64,000 bases of DNA, taken from NCBI GenBank assembly GCA_947176065.1, contig CAMWPB010000016.1, forward strand, positions 1 through 64,000, given 5' to 3'. Source of the DNA: an uncultured Lachnospiraceae bacterium. Lineage in GTDB: Bacteria > Bacillota > Clostridia > Lachnospirales > Lachnospiraceae. Made by a program: the position numbers and the translations under genes. The notes below the pieces were generated by a model. The model was not told where the DNA came from. It saw only the letters and a list, made by a program, of their open reading frames with translations, and ran no database searches. Positions 45,463 through 54,776 of the stretch are shown here, piece after piece (the stretch's first letter is position 1; the number at the start of each line of letters is the position of its first letter).

Positions 45463-46118
45463 TATTTATCGCTCCCTTCCTTGTTAGATTTAGTCGGAAG
45501 TACCTCACCTTTGTAAATCCATACCTTTACGCCGAGCTTACCATAGGTGGTGTCTGCCTCAGCAAAACCATAGTCAATATCTGCTCTCAAGGTCTGCAGC
45601 GGAATGGTACCCTCGCTGTAAAACTCGGTGCGGGCAATGTCCGCGCCGCCAAGACGTCCCGAAACGGCTGCCTTGATACCTTCTGCGCCTGCCTTCATGG
45701 TACGGCCCATGCAGGACTTCATTGCGCGTCTGAAGGATACACGGTTCTCAAGCTGCTGCGCAATGTTCTCCGCAACAAGCTGCGCATCCTTGTCAGGTCT
45801 CTTGATCTCCTTGATGTCCACAAGAACCTTCTTGCCGGTCATCTTGGAAAGCTCCTTCTTGGTCACCTCGATCTCTGCGCCGCCCTTACCGATTACAACG
45901 CCGGGCTTAGCCGTGTAGATGATAACCTTCACTCTGTCAGAAGCTCTCTCGATCTCTATCTTAGAGATGCCTGCACTGTATAACTTCTTCTTTAAATATT
46001 CTCTGATATTGTAATCTTCTACTAAAAAGTCAGCAAACTCTCCGTCAGCATACCACTTGGAATCCCAATCCTTGATGATACCGACTCTCAATCCGTGCGG
46101 ATTCACTTTCTGTCCCAT
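45462..46118 (-). CDS. rpsC: ribosomal protein S3
   Basis: This 218-residue protein forms the mRNA entry channel with S4 and S5. The KH RNA-binding domain is seen at [19 protein letters not shown], and the C-terminal half has the conserved [14 protein letters not shown]. It starts [14 protein letters not shown]. It lies between rplV and rplP. Confidence 0.97.
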   Translation of the reverse strand: MGQKVNPHGLRVGIIKDWDSKWYADGEFADFLVEDYNIREYLKKKLYSAGISKIEIERASDRVKVIIYTAKPGVVIGKGGAEIEVTKKELSKMTGKKVLVDIKEIKRPDKDAQLVAENIAQQLENRVSFRRAMKSCMGRTMKAGAEGIKAAVSGRLGGADIARTEFYSEGTIPLQTLRADIDYGFAEADTTYGKLGVKVWIYKGEVLPTKSNKEGSDK

Positions 46119-46142
46119 GTTGTTCTCCTTCCTAATCTGATC

Positions 46143-46547
46143 CTATCTTGCATCGAGAACGATCGTGATGTGGCTCATTCTCTTCTCAATTCTGTAAGCT
46201 CTACCCTGTGCTCTCGGCTGAATCCTCTTCATGGTAGGGCCCTTGTTCGCGTAGCACTCAGCCACGTAAAGATTCTCCGGATTCGGGTACTTCGTGGGAT
46301 CCTGACTGTATTTGTACTCGGCGTTTGCAATAGCCGACTCCAGCAGCTTCTTAATGATGCTGGACGCATATCTGGGATTGTATGCGAGGATTCCGAGCGC
46401 TGTCTCGACATCCTTCCCCCTGATCGCATCTAACACGAAACAAGCTTTCTGTACAGACACACGCGCGTAAGACAGCTTCGCTGAAGGTCTGACATCCTTG
46501 TTCGCGTTTCTCTCTCTCTTTATCTGGGATCTATGTCCTTTAGCCAT
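46143..46547 (-). CDS. rplV: ribosomal protein L22
   Basis: This 134-residue protein lines the exit tunnel with its long beta hairpin, a site where macrolide-resistance changes occur. The hairpin core MKRIQPRAQGRAYRIEKRMSHI is present. The N-terminal extension of about 15 basic residues makes it longer than E. coli L22 (110). It lies between rpsS and rpsC. Confidence 0.96.
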   Translation of the reverse strand: MAKGHRSQIKRERNANKDVRPSAKLSYARVSVQKACFVLDAIRGKDVETALGILAYNPRYASSIIKKLLESAIANAEYKYSQDPTKYPNPENLYVAECYANKGPTMKRIQPRAQGRAYRIEKRMSHITIVLDAR

Positions 46548-46568
46548 AGATTGAAGCCTCCTTTCAAA

Positions 46569-46850
46569 TTAGCGAACTTTGGACTTTCTCTCGTCCTTAT
46601 CATGTCCTCTATAAGTTCTGGTCGCCACGAACTCGCCGAGCTTGTGTCCAACCATATCTTCTGTAACATATACCGGTACGTGCTTTCTTCCGTCATGAAC
46701 CGCAAAGGTGTGTCCCACGAAAGAAGGGAAAATCGTAGACCGGCGGGACCAGGTCTTGATAACCTGCTTCTGTCCCGACGCATTCATAGCATCTACTTTT
46801 TTCAGTAAGCTCGCATCCGCAAACGGTCCTTTTTTCAATGATCTTGCCAT
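46569..46850 (-). CDS. rpsS: ribosomal protein S19
   Basis: This 93-residue protein of the 30S head pairs with S13. It starts [20 protein letters not shown] and contains [20 protein letters not shown], both near-invariant. It lies between rplB and rplV. Confidence 0.97.
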   Translation of the reverse strand: MARSLKKGPFADASLLKKVDAMNASGQKQVIKTWSRRSTIFPSFVGHTFAVHDGRKHVPVYVTEDMVGHKLGEFVATRTYRGHDKDERKSKVR

Positions 46851-46870
46851 GATCTATCTATCCTCCTAAT

Positions 46871-47713
46871 CTACTTAATAGCTCTGCCGTCTCTTCTTCT
46901 CACAATCAGCTTATTAGATGCTTTCTTTTTCTTACGGGTCTTAAGACCGAGTGCCGGTTTACCCCAAGGTGTACACGGGCCCGGGCGTCCGATCGGAGCG
47001 CGGCCCTCACCGCCGCCGTGCGGGTGGTCGTTCGGGTTCATAACGGAACCGCGGACGGTAGGACGGATACCCATGTGGCGCTTACGTCCGGCCTTACCGA
47101 TCTTAATCAGGTTGTGGTCTGTGTTGCCCACCGTACCAATGGATGCTCTGCATACCATCGGAACCATTCTCATCTCGCCGGAGGGAAGTCTTAAGGTCGC
47201 ATACTTGCCTTCCTTAGCCATCAGCTGTGCGCTGTTGCCTGCGGAACGAACCATCTGGCCGCCCTTGCCGGGATATAACTCAATGTTGTGTACCAGCGTA
47301 CCTACCGGGATCTCAGACAGAGGCAGGCAGTTACCTACTCTGATTTCGGCCTCGGGTCCGTTCATAACCTTCATGCCATCCTTTAATCCCTCCGGTGCAA
47401 GGATGTATGCCTTCTCACCGTCCTCATAGCAGATCAGCGCGATGTTAGCGGTTCTGTTGGGATCGTACTCAATACCGATCACCTTTGCACTGATGCCGTC
47501 TTTATTTCTCTTGAAATCAATGTTTCTGTATAATCTTCTGTTACCGCCGCCGTGGTGTCTCACCGTGATCTTGCCCTGATTGTTACGGCCCGCATTCTTC
47601 TTCAGGGAAGAGCAGAGCGCCTTCTCGGGAGTCTTCTTCGTGATCTCGTTGAAATCAGAGCCGGTCATGTTACGTCTTGACGGTGTATATGGGTTATATG
47701 TCTTAATTCCCAT
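46871..47713 (-). CDS. rplB: ribosomal protein L2
   Basis: This 280-residue protein is essential near the peptidyl transferase centre. It starts [20 protein letters not shown]. The conserved C-terminal [17 protein letters not shown] holds the functional His. It lies between rplW and rpsS, separated from rplW by a hairpin-rich gap of about 160 bases. Confidence 0.97.
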   Translation of the reverse strand: MGIKTYNPYTPSRRNMTGSDFNEITKKTPEKALCSSLKKNAGRNNQGKITVRHHGGGNRRLYRNIDFKRNKDGISAKVIGIEYDPNRTANIALICYEDGEKAYILAPEGLKDGMKVMNGPEAEIRVGNCLPLSEIPVGTLVHNIELYPGKGGQMVRSAGNSAQLMAKEGKYATLRLPSGEMRMVPMVCRASIGTVGNTDHNLIKIGKAGRKRHMGIRPTVRGSVMNPNDHPHGGGEGRAPIGRPGPCTPWGKPALGLKTRKKKKASNKLIVRRRDGRAIK

Positions 47714-47750
47714 GATCTTTTCTCCTTTTCTATATTTATTTCACAACCCG

Positions 47751-47869
47751 GAAGAATCTCTTGGGATTCTCCTATTTGGATCTACAGAGAACCGCTTGCG
47801 GTTCTCTCAGACAAAGCTCTAGTTGTTCTTGGGCGATGTTCTTTATCGCCTTAGAATAACTCTTTGTCT
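47751..47869 (-). repeat. three-hairpin element (family A) after rplW
   Basis: Two short hairpins, GAAGAATC/GATTCTCC-like (47751-47772) and AGAGAACCGC/GCGGTTCTCT (47785-47808), precede a long one. Its arms AGACAAAG/CTTTGTCT enclose AGTTGTTCT/AGAATAACT and GGCGAT/ATCGCC. It starts 2 bases after the rplW stop codon. The layout fits family A, but the CTAAG junction has diverged. Confidence 0.7.
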
Positions 47870-47871
47870 TG

Positions 47872-48171
47872 TTATAGTCCTGCAAAAATCTCGATATCCT
47901 TGCTGTCCTCGGTAAGCTGTACAACCGCTTTCTTGGTCTTGGCCGTCTTGCCGTAAACCATGCCGCGTCTCTTGGTCTTACCTACCTGATTCATGGTGTT
48001 GACCTTTGCCACCTTCGCGCCCTCGAACATCTTTTCCACAGCCTCTTTGATCTGTGTCTTATTCGCTTCCGGATGAACCAAGAAGGTGTACTTCTTCTCG
48101 CTCATGCCTGCCATACTCTTCTCGGTAATCACAGGTTTGAGGATCACATCATAATACTGAATCGCTGCCAT
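47872..48171 (-). CDS. rplW: ribosomal protein L23
   Basis: This 99-residue tunnel-exit protein is where trigger factor and SRP dock. It contains [20 protein letters not shown] and [17 protein letters not shown]. Its ATG overlaps the rplD stop codon by one base, so the two are coupled. The stop codon is followed directly by a repeat element. Confidence 0.97.
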   Translation of the reverse strand: MAAIQYYDVILKPVITEKSMAGMSEKKYTFLVHPEANKTQIKEAVEKMFEGAKVAKVNTMNQVGKTKRRGMVYGKTAKTKKAVVQLTEDSKDIEIFAGL

Positions 48172-48791
48172 TATGCAAACACCTCCTCGATCTTAGCTAC
48201 GGCATCCTTGGTGAGCACCAGTGTGTCGCCCTTAAGAATGTCATATACATTGATATTCTCAGCCACCGCCGTGTTGACTGTGGGAAGGTTTCTCGCAGAA
48301 AGAATCACGTTCTCATCCTGTCCGCCGATCACTACCATCGCCTTGTCAACCTTTAAGTTATCCATAACCTTCTTGAAATCTTTTGTCTTGATCGCATCAA
48401 GCTTCAACTCGTCGAGTACGATCAGCTTGTTGTCCTGCACTCTGCTTGTCAGAACCGACTTAAGAGCCGCCTTCTTCTCCTTCTTGTTTAACTTGAAGGA
48501 ATAATCTCTGGGTGTGGGAGCGAATACAACGCCGCCGCCTTTCCACTGAGGCGATCTGGTCGAACCCTGTCTTGCATGCCCTGTCCCTTTCTGTCTCCAG
48601 GGCTTTCTGCCGCCGCCGGAAACCTCCGAACGGGTCTTGGCTTTCTGTGTGCCCTGACGCTTATTGGCAAGGTTCTGGACTACAGCCATGTGTACCAGGT
48701 GCTCATTGATCTCGACACCAAACACCGCATCATTTAAGTCCATCTTGCCGACTTCTTTACCTTCCATATTATAAACAGATACGTTTGCCAT
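48171..48791 (-). CDS. rplD: ribosomal protein L4
   Basis: This 206-residue protein sends an extended loop ([20 protein letters not shown]) into the exit tunnel. In E. coli L4 represses the S10 operon; regulation here is unknown. The ATG at 48791 follows AAGGAGG and was preferred to one at 48827. It overlaps rplW by one base. Confidence 0.97.
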   Translation of the reverse strand: MANVSVYNMEGKEVGKMDLNDAVFGVEINEHLVHMAVVQNLANKRQGTQKAKTRSEVSGGGRKPWRQKGTGHARQGSTRSPQWKGGGVVFAPTPRDYSFKLNKKEKKAALKSVLTSRVQDNKLIVLDELKLDAIKTKDFKKVMDNLKVDKAMVVIGGQDENVILSARNLPTVNTAVAENINVYDILKGDTLVLTKDAVAKIEEVFA

Positions 48792-48826
48792 CTGAATGGT
48801 CCTCCTTTCATCTGTGACTGGGGTCA

Positions 48827-49513
48827 CTATTTCGCATCAACCTTAGTTGTCTCTTTGATGGTTACTAAGGCTTTTCTGGGTCCGGGTACCGCGCCCTTTA
48901 CCAGAATGAGGTTCTTGTCCGCGTCAACTCTCACTACCGTGAGGTTCTGTACCGTAACCTTAACGCAGCCCATGTGTCCCGGCATCCCCTTGCCCTTAAA
49001 CACCTTACTGGGTGAGGAGCACGCGCCGTTGGAACCCTGATGGCGATGGAATTTAGAACCGTGTGTCATAGGTCCTCTGTGCTGGCCATGTCTCTTGATC
49101 GCGCCCTGGAATCCCTTACCTTTGGAAATCGCCGTCGCGTCCACTCTGTCGCCAGCCTCAAAGATATCCGCCTTGATCTCGCTGCCGAGTGTGTACTCGT
49201 CCGCGTTCTCAAACTTAAACTCTCTGATAAATCTCTTGCAGGAAACGCCCGCCTTGTCGAAGTGGCCCTTCTGTGCCTTGTTTACACCGTGGCGATGGAT
49301 CACTTCCTTATTTCCGGCCTTGTCCTTATTGATGATTTTTTCCTTCTTGTCCACGAATCCAACCTGCACCGCACTGTAACCGTCGTTCTCAACAGTCTTG
49401 ATCTGCGTCACCGCGCAGGGACCTGCCTGAAGTACGGTAACCGGCGTCAGCGTGCCGTCTTCGTTGAAGATTTGAGTCATTCCGACTTTTGTTGCCAAAA
49501 TCGCTTTTTTCAT
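48827..49513 (-). CDS. rplC: ribosomal protein L3
   Basis: This 228-residue protein starts 50S assembly and reaches the peptidyl transferase centre with its loop [17 protein letters not shown]. It starts [20 protein letters not shown]. An acidic/basic insert of about 15 residues in the first half makes it longer than E. coli L3 (209). It lies between rpsJ and rplD. Confidence 0.97.
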   Translation of the reverse strand: MKKAILATKVGMTQIFNEDGTLTPVTVLQAGPCAVTQIKTVENDGYSAVQVGFVDKKEKIINKDKAGNKEVIHRHGVNKAQKGHFDKAGVSCKRFIREFKFENADEYTLGSEIKADIFEAGDRVDATAISKGKGFQGAIKRHGQHRGPMTHGSKFHRHQGSNGACSSPSKVFKGKGMPGHMGCVKVTVQNLTVVRVDADKNLILVKGAVPGPRKALVTIKETTKVDAK

Positions 49514-49536
49514 TTTCTTTCTTACCTCCTGTCATT

Positions 49537-49610
49537 CTACAGCGGATTCGAAGCATCACCGCTTCTTTAGAGCCAATTCCGAAGCAATTTACTTCGAATC
49601 TTTCTAGTAG
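49537..49610 (-). repeat. hairpin element after rpsJ
   Basis: A hairpin of arms GATTCGAAG/CTTCGAATC with outer CTAC/GTAG (49537-49610) holds a second stem CGAAG/CTTCG-like inside. It begins 5 bases after the rpsJ stop codon. It resembles the other 3'-end elements in position and less in sequence. Confidence 0.6.
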
Positions 49611-49615
49611 GGGTC

Positions 49616-49933
49616 TTATTTGTTCTTCATCTTGATGTCGATATAAACACCCGCGGGCATCTCCAGTCTCTGGAGCGCATCCACCGTCTTGGGGGTGGGG
49701 GTGATGATATCAATGAGCCTCTTGTGGGTTCTCTGCTCGAACTGCTCTCTGGAATCCTTGTACTTGTGAACCGCACGCAGGATGGTGATCACTTCCTTCT
49801 TAGTAGGAAGAGGCACAGGGCCGCTCACCTGAGATCCGTTTTTCTTAACAGTTTCAATGATTTTCTTCGCCGATGCATCCACCAACTGATGGTCATAGGC
49901 TTTCAGGGTGATTCTCATTACTTGACTTGCCAT
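49616..49933 (-). CDS. rpsJ: ribosomal protein S10
   Basis: This 105-residue protein of the 30S head also serves, in many bacteria, as a NusG partner that links transcription and translation. It starts [20 protein letters not shown] and contains [25 protein letters not shown] lies before the ATG. It is the first gene of the cluster. No rpsL-rpsG-fusA-tuf genes lie upstream here. Confidence 0.97.
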   Translation of the reverse strand: MASQVMRITLKAYDHQLVDASAKKIIETVKKNGSQVSGPVPLPTKKEVITILRAVHKYKDSREQFEQRTHKRLIDIITPTPKTVDALQRLEMPAGVYIDIKMKNK

Positions 49934-49973
49934 AAAAAAAGTCGCCTCCTTTTCGCACTTTTAAAGAATAAGT

Positions 49974-50086
49974 ACGACAAGCGGTGACTGTACACTCTCC
50001 CGTGTGTGTCCTAAATGTTTTCACATCAAACTACAACACGTCGTTTCCGGCTGACCGGACATTTTGTCTGTACAGTGACTTGTCGT
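49974..50086 (-). promoter_or_regulatory. inverted repeat in the rpsJ leader
   Basis: Arms at 49974-49994 and 50069-50086 share ACGACAAG and ACTGTACA in inverted order, with a small bulge between them. The transcript could form a long-range stem enclosing about 75 bases, just 40 bases before the rpsJ start. It is a candidate site for operon autoregulation (inference). Confidence 0.5.
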
Positions 50087-50176
50087 CAGTTTCCTAACTT
50101 GACATTCGCTCCACGGAAAACCTGCCACGTGGGCAGCAACCTCACGCTTCATAGCTATCATGTCACAGCACAAACT

Positions 50177-50205
50177 AGTATATCGGATGTTTTCGGGAAA
50201 TGCAA
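50177..50205 (-). promoter_or_regulatory. promoter of the S10/spc ribosomal operon
   Basis: Minus-strand TTGCAT (-35, 50200-50205) and TATACT (-10, 50177-50182) are separated by 17 bases. The leader to rpsJ would be about 235 bases. Confidence 0.8.
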
Positions 50206-50292
50206 GAAAAAAGTGGGAAACAGGATTGTTTTTTTTTCGATACAATATAATAACGGCCACGGATTTTGCAAGTATGCCTTTCGCCCTGCTAC

Positions 50293-50412
50293 GCATAAGC
50301 AGATTCGAGATGCTTTGCATCTCTCATTCGCGTTGCTCGCCGTAAGGCTTCCAAGACATTCATTCATGCAAGCATTATGCCTGCCTTGGAAGCCTTTCTT
50401 CTCTGCTTATGC
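50293..50412. repeat. cloverleaf-like palindrome (family B) near the rpsJ promoter
   Basis: Outer arms GCATAAGCAGA/TCTGCTTATGC enclose a GAGATGC-TTT-GCATCTC hairpin and a long stem AGGCTTCCAAG/CTTGGAAGCCT capped by ATGC-AA-GCAT. The layout and sequence match the elements at 9993 and 24839. It lies between divergent genes. Confidence 0.75.
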
Positions 50413-50652
50413 GCGCAAACTCGCGCCACCTCGCTGCGCGAGCCCGGCGCTCAGACAGTGCTCCGGGACGTGCAGGCATGCTTGCAAAATCCGCGCAGGC
50501 ATTATATTATGTTAAGAGAAAACCAATAAACTACAATGCAAACGTTTGATTCTACCTAATGCATAACAACCAAAAATTCCGGGCACGAGGCGTAGCATAA
50601 GCGCGGCGGCCTGATTTTCTAATTAATTATAACACAAGGACAGATTAAAAAC

Positions 50653-51528
50653 ATGTGGATTGCGGATAAATGGAAAGATTATGAAGTAATAGACTGTTCA
50701 AAGGGGGAAAAACTGGAGCGCTGGGGCAATTATATCTTAGTTCGTCCCGATCCCCAGGTCATCTGGGATACCCCGAAAACAGACGGGCGCTGGAAAAAGA
50801 AAAACGGCCACTACCACCGCAGCCAGAAGGGCGGCGGGGAGTGGGAGTTCTTTGATCTGCCGCAGGAGTGGAGCATCCGCTACCGGGAGCTGACCTTCCG
50901 CCTGAAACCATTCAGCTTCAAACATACCGGCCTTTTCCCGGAGCAGGCCGTCAACTGGGATTGGGTTTCTTCTATTATAAAAGAGGCGAAAACAAAATCC
51001 CCCGACAGGCCGGTCAAGGTTCTGAATCTTTTCGCCTACACAGGCGGCGCCACACTGGCTGCAGCATCCGCAGGCGCTGCTGTCACCCACGTGGACGCCT
51101 CCAAGGGCATGGTCATCTGGGCAAAAGAAAACGCGGCCGCCTCGGGTCTTTCCGACGCGCCAATCCGCTGGCTGGTGGACGACTGCGTAAAATTCGTAGA
51201 GCGGGAAATCCGCCGGGGAAACACCTACGACGGTATTATCATGGATCCTCCCTCCTACGGGCGCGGCCCCAAAGGCGAAATCTGGAAGATTGAGGAAAGC
51301 GTCTTTCCCCTGATCGGACTGGCTGCCGGGCTGCTGTCCGAAAACGCCCTGTTTTTCCTCGTCAATTCCTACACCACAGGACTGCAGCCTGCCGTGCTCA
51401 CTTACATGATGCACACCGCTCTTGTACCAAAATTCGGCGGTCAGGTAGCATCCTCGGAGATCGGGCTGCCCGTATCGTCAAACGGTCTGGTCCTGCCGTG
51501 CGGGGCATCCGGCAGATGGTTTACATAA
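50653..51528 (+). CDS. class I SAM-dependent rRNA-type methyltransferase
   Basis: This 291-residue Rossmann-fold enzyme is related to the RlmI/RlmK group (COG1092). SAM motif I is VLNLFAYTGG (about 123-132) and motif IV is DPPSYGRG (about 198-205), typical of m5C/m2G or N6 methylation of rRNA. It lacks the PUA domain of RlmI and is shorter (RlmI has about 396 residues). The first 110 residues are not a recognised domain. It is the only plus-strand gene here and is divergent from rpsJ. Confidence 0.85.
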   Translation: MWIADKWKDYEVIDCSKGEKLERWGNYILVRPDPQVIWDTPKTDGRWKKKNGHYHRSQKGGGEWEFFDLPQEWSIRYRELTFRLKPFSFKHTGLFPEQAVNWDWVSSIIKEAKTKSPDRPVKVLNLFAYTGGATLAAASAGAAVTHVDASKGMVIWAKENAAASGLSDAPIRWLVDDCVKFVEREIRRGNTYDGIIMDPPSYGRGPKGEIWKIEESVFPLIGLAAGLLSENALFFLVNSYTTGLQPAVLTYMMHTALVPKFGGQVASSEIGLPVSSNGLVLPCGASGRWFT

Positions 51529-52339
51529 CTCTAGTCAACTTTGCAAACCCATACAAAATCAGCAGATGAACCGGATAAAATCCATAATAAAACGGCTTTG
51601 GAAGCTGCCGCCCCTTCTTCCCGTTATAGAGAAAAATCAGCACAAAAGCGAACAGGCCGTACATCTCCCGCAGGGAGGACCAAAACAGACTGTCCGCCGT
51701 ATGGTCGTTTCCCACATAACGCATTAAATAGGAACCCCAGGTGCCAAACAGCATAACCAGACCCGCCGCCATAAACTGAGCGCCCCCGTCCTTTTCCCTC
51801 GTCTGATACATGACGAAAATGAGAAGAACCCCCATAAACCGATAATCGGTGGAACAAAAGAACGCGGCTGTACATCCTGCTGCCAATACCGTCCAGCGTC
51901 CCACCATCGCCAAAACATTCCTGTAGTGTGAGAGATCATCCCACAGCGTCAGCACAAGCACCCCCAGAAACAAGGTCCAATATACATTCTGCCCGCTCCA
52001 GTCAAACACTGTCCCGGAAAGAGCCAGATCAAAAGGAATCTCAGAAAGCAATGCAAACAGAAACAGCCGCAGCAAAAATCCCGCTCTGCTCCTCGTATAA
52101 AAAAAGCCCTCCACAATTAAAAAAGTGAAAAGAACGAATGAAACTCTTCCCACGCCCCTGCCCACCCGGTAAATACGCTCAAGCCGCGGATCCCATCTGC
52201 CATCCACCAGGTGCAGCTTCATATAATTCAGAAAGAGAACCGCAAAAAAGTGATCAATCAACATCGTAACATAGGCCATGTTTTTTAACACGGCGCCTGT
52301 TATTCCATATCCCCTCTCCCTGTTTTGTAAGCCCGTCAT
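51521..52339 (-). CDS. TraX-family membrane protein
   Basis: This 272-residue protein has about eight membrane helices and matches the TraX family, named for the F-pilin acetyltransferase. Chromosomal members in Clostridia have unknown function. The sequence KNMAYVTMLIDHFFAVLF near the start and YPVHLLILYGFAKL near the end are typical. The ATG at 52339 follows GGGAG at 6 bases and was preferred over upstream starts. It overlaps the convergent methyltransferase by 8 bases. Confidence 0.8.
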   Translation of the reverse strand: MTGLQNRERGYGITGAVLKNMAYVTMLIDHFFAVLFLNYMKLHLVDGRWDPRLERIYRVGRGVGRVSFVLFTFLIVEGFFYTRSRAGFLLRLFLFALLSEIPFDLALSGTVFDWSGQNVYWTLFLGVLVLTLWDDLSHYRNVLAMVGRWTVLAAGCTAAFFCSTDYRFMGVLLIFVMYQTREKDGGAQFMAAGLVMLFGTWGSYLMRYVGNDHTADSLFWSSLREMYGLFAFVLIFLYNGKKGRQLPKPFYYGFYPVHLLILYGFAKLTRVM

Positions 52340-52369
52340 TTCTGTCTCCCAAACCGTCATTCTCAAGCA

Positions 52370-52408
52370 AATAACAGAGGCCCCTGCTATCTCTCCATAG
52401 CAAAGGCC
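52370..52408 (-). terminator. terminator of the 295-residue coiled-coil gene
   Basis: A 12-bp stem with two G-T pairs (52379-52390 with 52397-52408) is followed by TCTGTTATTT on the minus strand. Confidence 0.65.
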
Positions 52409-52423
52409 CCACATACCACTTTT

Positions 52424-53311
52424 CTATGCCAGCGCATCCACATTGGCGCCCTCCACCAACTCCGCACCGGACTGTCCGGTCTCCGCGGACACCGGAATAT
52501 CCACTCCCTGAATCTCCAACGATACTGCCGGATTCGTCTCCTGCTGAAATGCCTGCTGGCTTACCGCCTGCTTCTCTCTCGCCAGCTTGTTGAACATCGC
52601 CTTCAGATATTTCATATCCGCCTCCACGATGTCCTTCATCTCATCGGCACGGTGCTTCTTCCGAAGCGCCTCAACCTGTTCGGGCGACATTTCCTGCTCT
52701 GAAGCGCCCATATACTCCTTCATGATATCGCTGACGCCGCCGGTCTCCTCCAGCTCCTGCATAAGCCGCTCATATTCTTCCATCAGCTCCTGCATCCGCT
52801 CCAGTTCCTCATCCTTCAGGTTCTCCATGGACTCTTCGAGCTTTTTCATCTGCTCGTCCTCGTCCGAAGCGGCACCCTGCTCGACAAGACCCTTTCCCGT
52901 AGCTTTCGCCTTCTCTTCCTCCTCCAGATGCTTCTTTTTCCTGCGCGCAACCCGCTCCATCTTTCTGGCGTGAATGATCGCATGCCGAAGATCCGTCTCG
53001 TCATATTTTCCGCTCATCTGCTTTCTGAGAAGGGAAACTACCTCCTCGCGGGCTTTCGTAATAACCCTGCGCGCGCCCGTCGAGGTATTATTCATAGTAA
53101 TCTGTCTGGAGATCTTCTTATAATTATAATTCAGTTTTTTCTTTTTCTGATTCGCCTTATTCTTCTGTATCCTGATCGCGTTCGCTGTCTGCCTAGCCGC
53201 AATGCCGGCGCACTCGTTTTTAATGTCCTGCTTCGTCCGCTGCTTAATGGGTTCGGGTGACGCAGACGCAGTCTGACTCGGATTAGGATTCGTACCTACC
53301 TTTATGCCCAT
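52424..53311 (-). CDS. hypothetical coiled-coil protein, 295 residues
   Basis: No signal peptide is visible. The N-terminal third is basic and Lys-rich (about 25-80), with KANQKKKKLNYNYKK. The middle is a long Glu/Lys coiled coil with repeated LEESMENLKDEELERMQELM-like heptads, and the C-terminus is an acidic, uncharged tail. I do not recognise the family. It may be a structural or scaffold protein (inference). The ATG at 53311 follows GGAGG at 8 bases. It lies between the MATE gene and TraX. Confidence 0.65.
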   Translation of the reverse strand: MGIKVGTNPNPSQTASASPEPIKQRTKQDIKNECAGIAARQTANAIRIQKNKANQKKKKLNYNYKKISRQITMNNTSTGARRVITKAREEVVSLLRKQMSGKYDETDLRHAIIHARKMERVARRKKKHLEEEEKAKATGKGLVEQGAASDEDEQMKKLEESMENLKDEELERMQELMEEYERLMQELEETGGVSDIMKEYMGASEQEMSPEQVEALRKKHRADEMKDIVEADMKYLKAMFNKLAREKQAVSQQAFQQETNPAVSLEIQGVDIPVSAETGQSGAELVEGANVDALA

Positions 53312-53406
53312 ACTCAGATCCTCCATGATGCTGTCGAAGCGGCAAATCCGTTTGCCACAGTTTCGTTATATTTTATATCGACCAGACATGCGCAAATGTT
53401 TAGGAC

Positions 53407-54759
53407 TTACAGCCGCCTCATCCAACTCTTTTTCCGAAAAACGGCCACAGAGATTAGGAATCGGATCACCTCCTCCAGTGAAAGGATAAAATACACCTGA
53501 TAAATCGGCCTTCTCCACACAAAGGCCGCCAAAAAGCCCAGCGGCACACCAAACACCCATGTACCGATCATATCTATCCACATCACATAGCGCGTCATAC
53601 CACCGCTTCTGATGATGCCCCCGCCCAGAATCATATTCTGTACCTTAATGGGAGAGATTATGGCAAAAGCCGCCAAAATTAAGTATGCCGTGTTCTGCAC
53701 GGATGTCTCTACATTGTACAGCAATACATAATACCGGCCCAGCCACAGCAGAAGGAAGGACAATGCCGCCGATCCCGCAAATCCGCACATCATCAGTTTC
53801 CCGGAATCCCTGTATGCCGCTTCATCATCCCCTTTTCCCAGATGCCTGCCGATCATAATGCCCGCCGCCTGGGAAACGCCGCTCAAAAGCCCGATCATCA
53901 AGCCCTGCACCGGCCCCGTCATCGTCATTGCCGCGCATGGTTCCGTTCCCAGACGCCCATAAATCACCGCATACATATTTTCTCCCAGGCTCCACATAAA
54001 CTCACAGACAAGAATAGGCGCCAGAATCCCCAGATACTGTTTCCGCTCCTCCGTCTTCAGCCGGAATACGGCAAGTATCTGCTCCCTTTCTCCATAAGAC
54101 CGGAAGACCACGTCCCTGCAAAAGCAGACGGCTGTCACGCCGAATGCCGCTGTCTGTGCAATCACACTGGCTATGGCCGCACCCCGCACACCCATGGACG
54201 GGAACCCGCCCCTTCCAAAAATCAGAAGGTAATTCAGGCCGGTATTCAAAAGCACAGAAAAGAAGCTTGCCGCCAGAGGAACCGCCGCTTTTCTCACGCA
54301 GCGCAAAAACACTGCCATAATGGTAGATATTGTCATGAATGGAAAGGAAATCGCGTAGATCCGCAGATAAACCACCGCCTGCGCCCTCATTGCCTCATCC
54401 TGCGTATACAGAGACATGACCGCTTCCGGAAAAAAACCGCATACCGCCAAAAAGCCGCCCGCAAGCAAAAGCCCCGCAATCAGGTTCAGATAGAAACTTC
54501 TTCCCATTCCTTTCTCGTCCTTTGCCCCCACATACTGCGCTGCCATAATGCCTGCTGCCGCCGCCACCGCTCCCAGCACCACCGTGTAAATGGACGCAAA
54601 TTTCCCTCCCAATCCGATTCCCGCAATGCTCTCACTGCCAAGCTGTCCGATCATGATCTGATCCACCATGCCGAAAGAGGACTGCAGCAGGGATTGTAAT
54701 GTAACCGGCAGGGCTATGCTGATTAAGTCGGCACGAAAGCCGTTTTCTCTCTTTTTCAT
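53407..54759 (-). CDS. MATE-family efflux transporter
   Basis: This 450-residue exporter has about twelve membrane helices. It begins with a DLISIALPVTLQSLLQSSFG helix followed by FGMVDQIMIGQLG, the MATE signature. It is distinct from the MATE protein at 22605. The ATG at 54759 (GGAGG 5 bases upstream) was preferred. It lies 60 bases downstream of the LacI-type regulator, in the same direction, so it is a likely target of that regulator. Substrate unknown. Confidence 0.88.
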   Translation of the reverse strand: MKKRENGFRADLISIALPVTLQSLLQSSFGMVDQIMIGQLGSESIAGIGLGGKFASIYTVVLGAVAAAAGIMAAQYVGAKDEKGMGRSFYLNLIAGLLLAGGFLAVCGFFPEAVMSLYTQDEAMRAQAVVYLRIYAISFPFMTISTIMAVFLRCVRKAAVPLAASFFSVLLNTGLNYLLIFGRGGFPSMGVRGAAIASVIAQTAAFGVTAVCFCRDVVFRSYGEREQILAVFRLKTEERKQYLGILAPILVCEFMWSLGENMYAVIYGRLGTEPCAAMTMTGPVQGLMIGLLSGVSQAAGIMIGRHLGKGDDEAAYRDSGKLMMCGFAGSAALSFLLLWLGRYYVLLYNVETSVQNTAYLILAAFAIISPIKVQNMILGGGIIRSGGMTRYVMWIDMIGTWVFGVPLGFLAAFVWRRPIYQVYFILSLEEVIRFLISVAVFRKKSWMRRL

Positions 54760-54776
54760 CTCTACCTCCATCAAAT

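Larger units (their letters stand above)
49934..50652. other. intergenic region upstream of rpsJ
   Basis: These 719 bases hold the rpsJ leader with a long inverted repeat (49974-50086), the rpsJ promoter (50177-50205) and a family B cloverleaf-like element (50293-50412). About 240 bases without a gene follow, up to the methyltransferase gene. The last part is AT-rich near 50620-50650, with AAGGA before the methyltransferase ATG. Confidence 0.65.

Noticed and set aside
51521..52339. TraX as a sign of a conjugative plasmid or integrated element
   Set aside because: No other transfer, relaxase or integrase genes are nearby, and TraX-like proteins are common on clostridial chromosomes.
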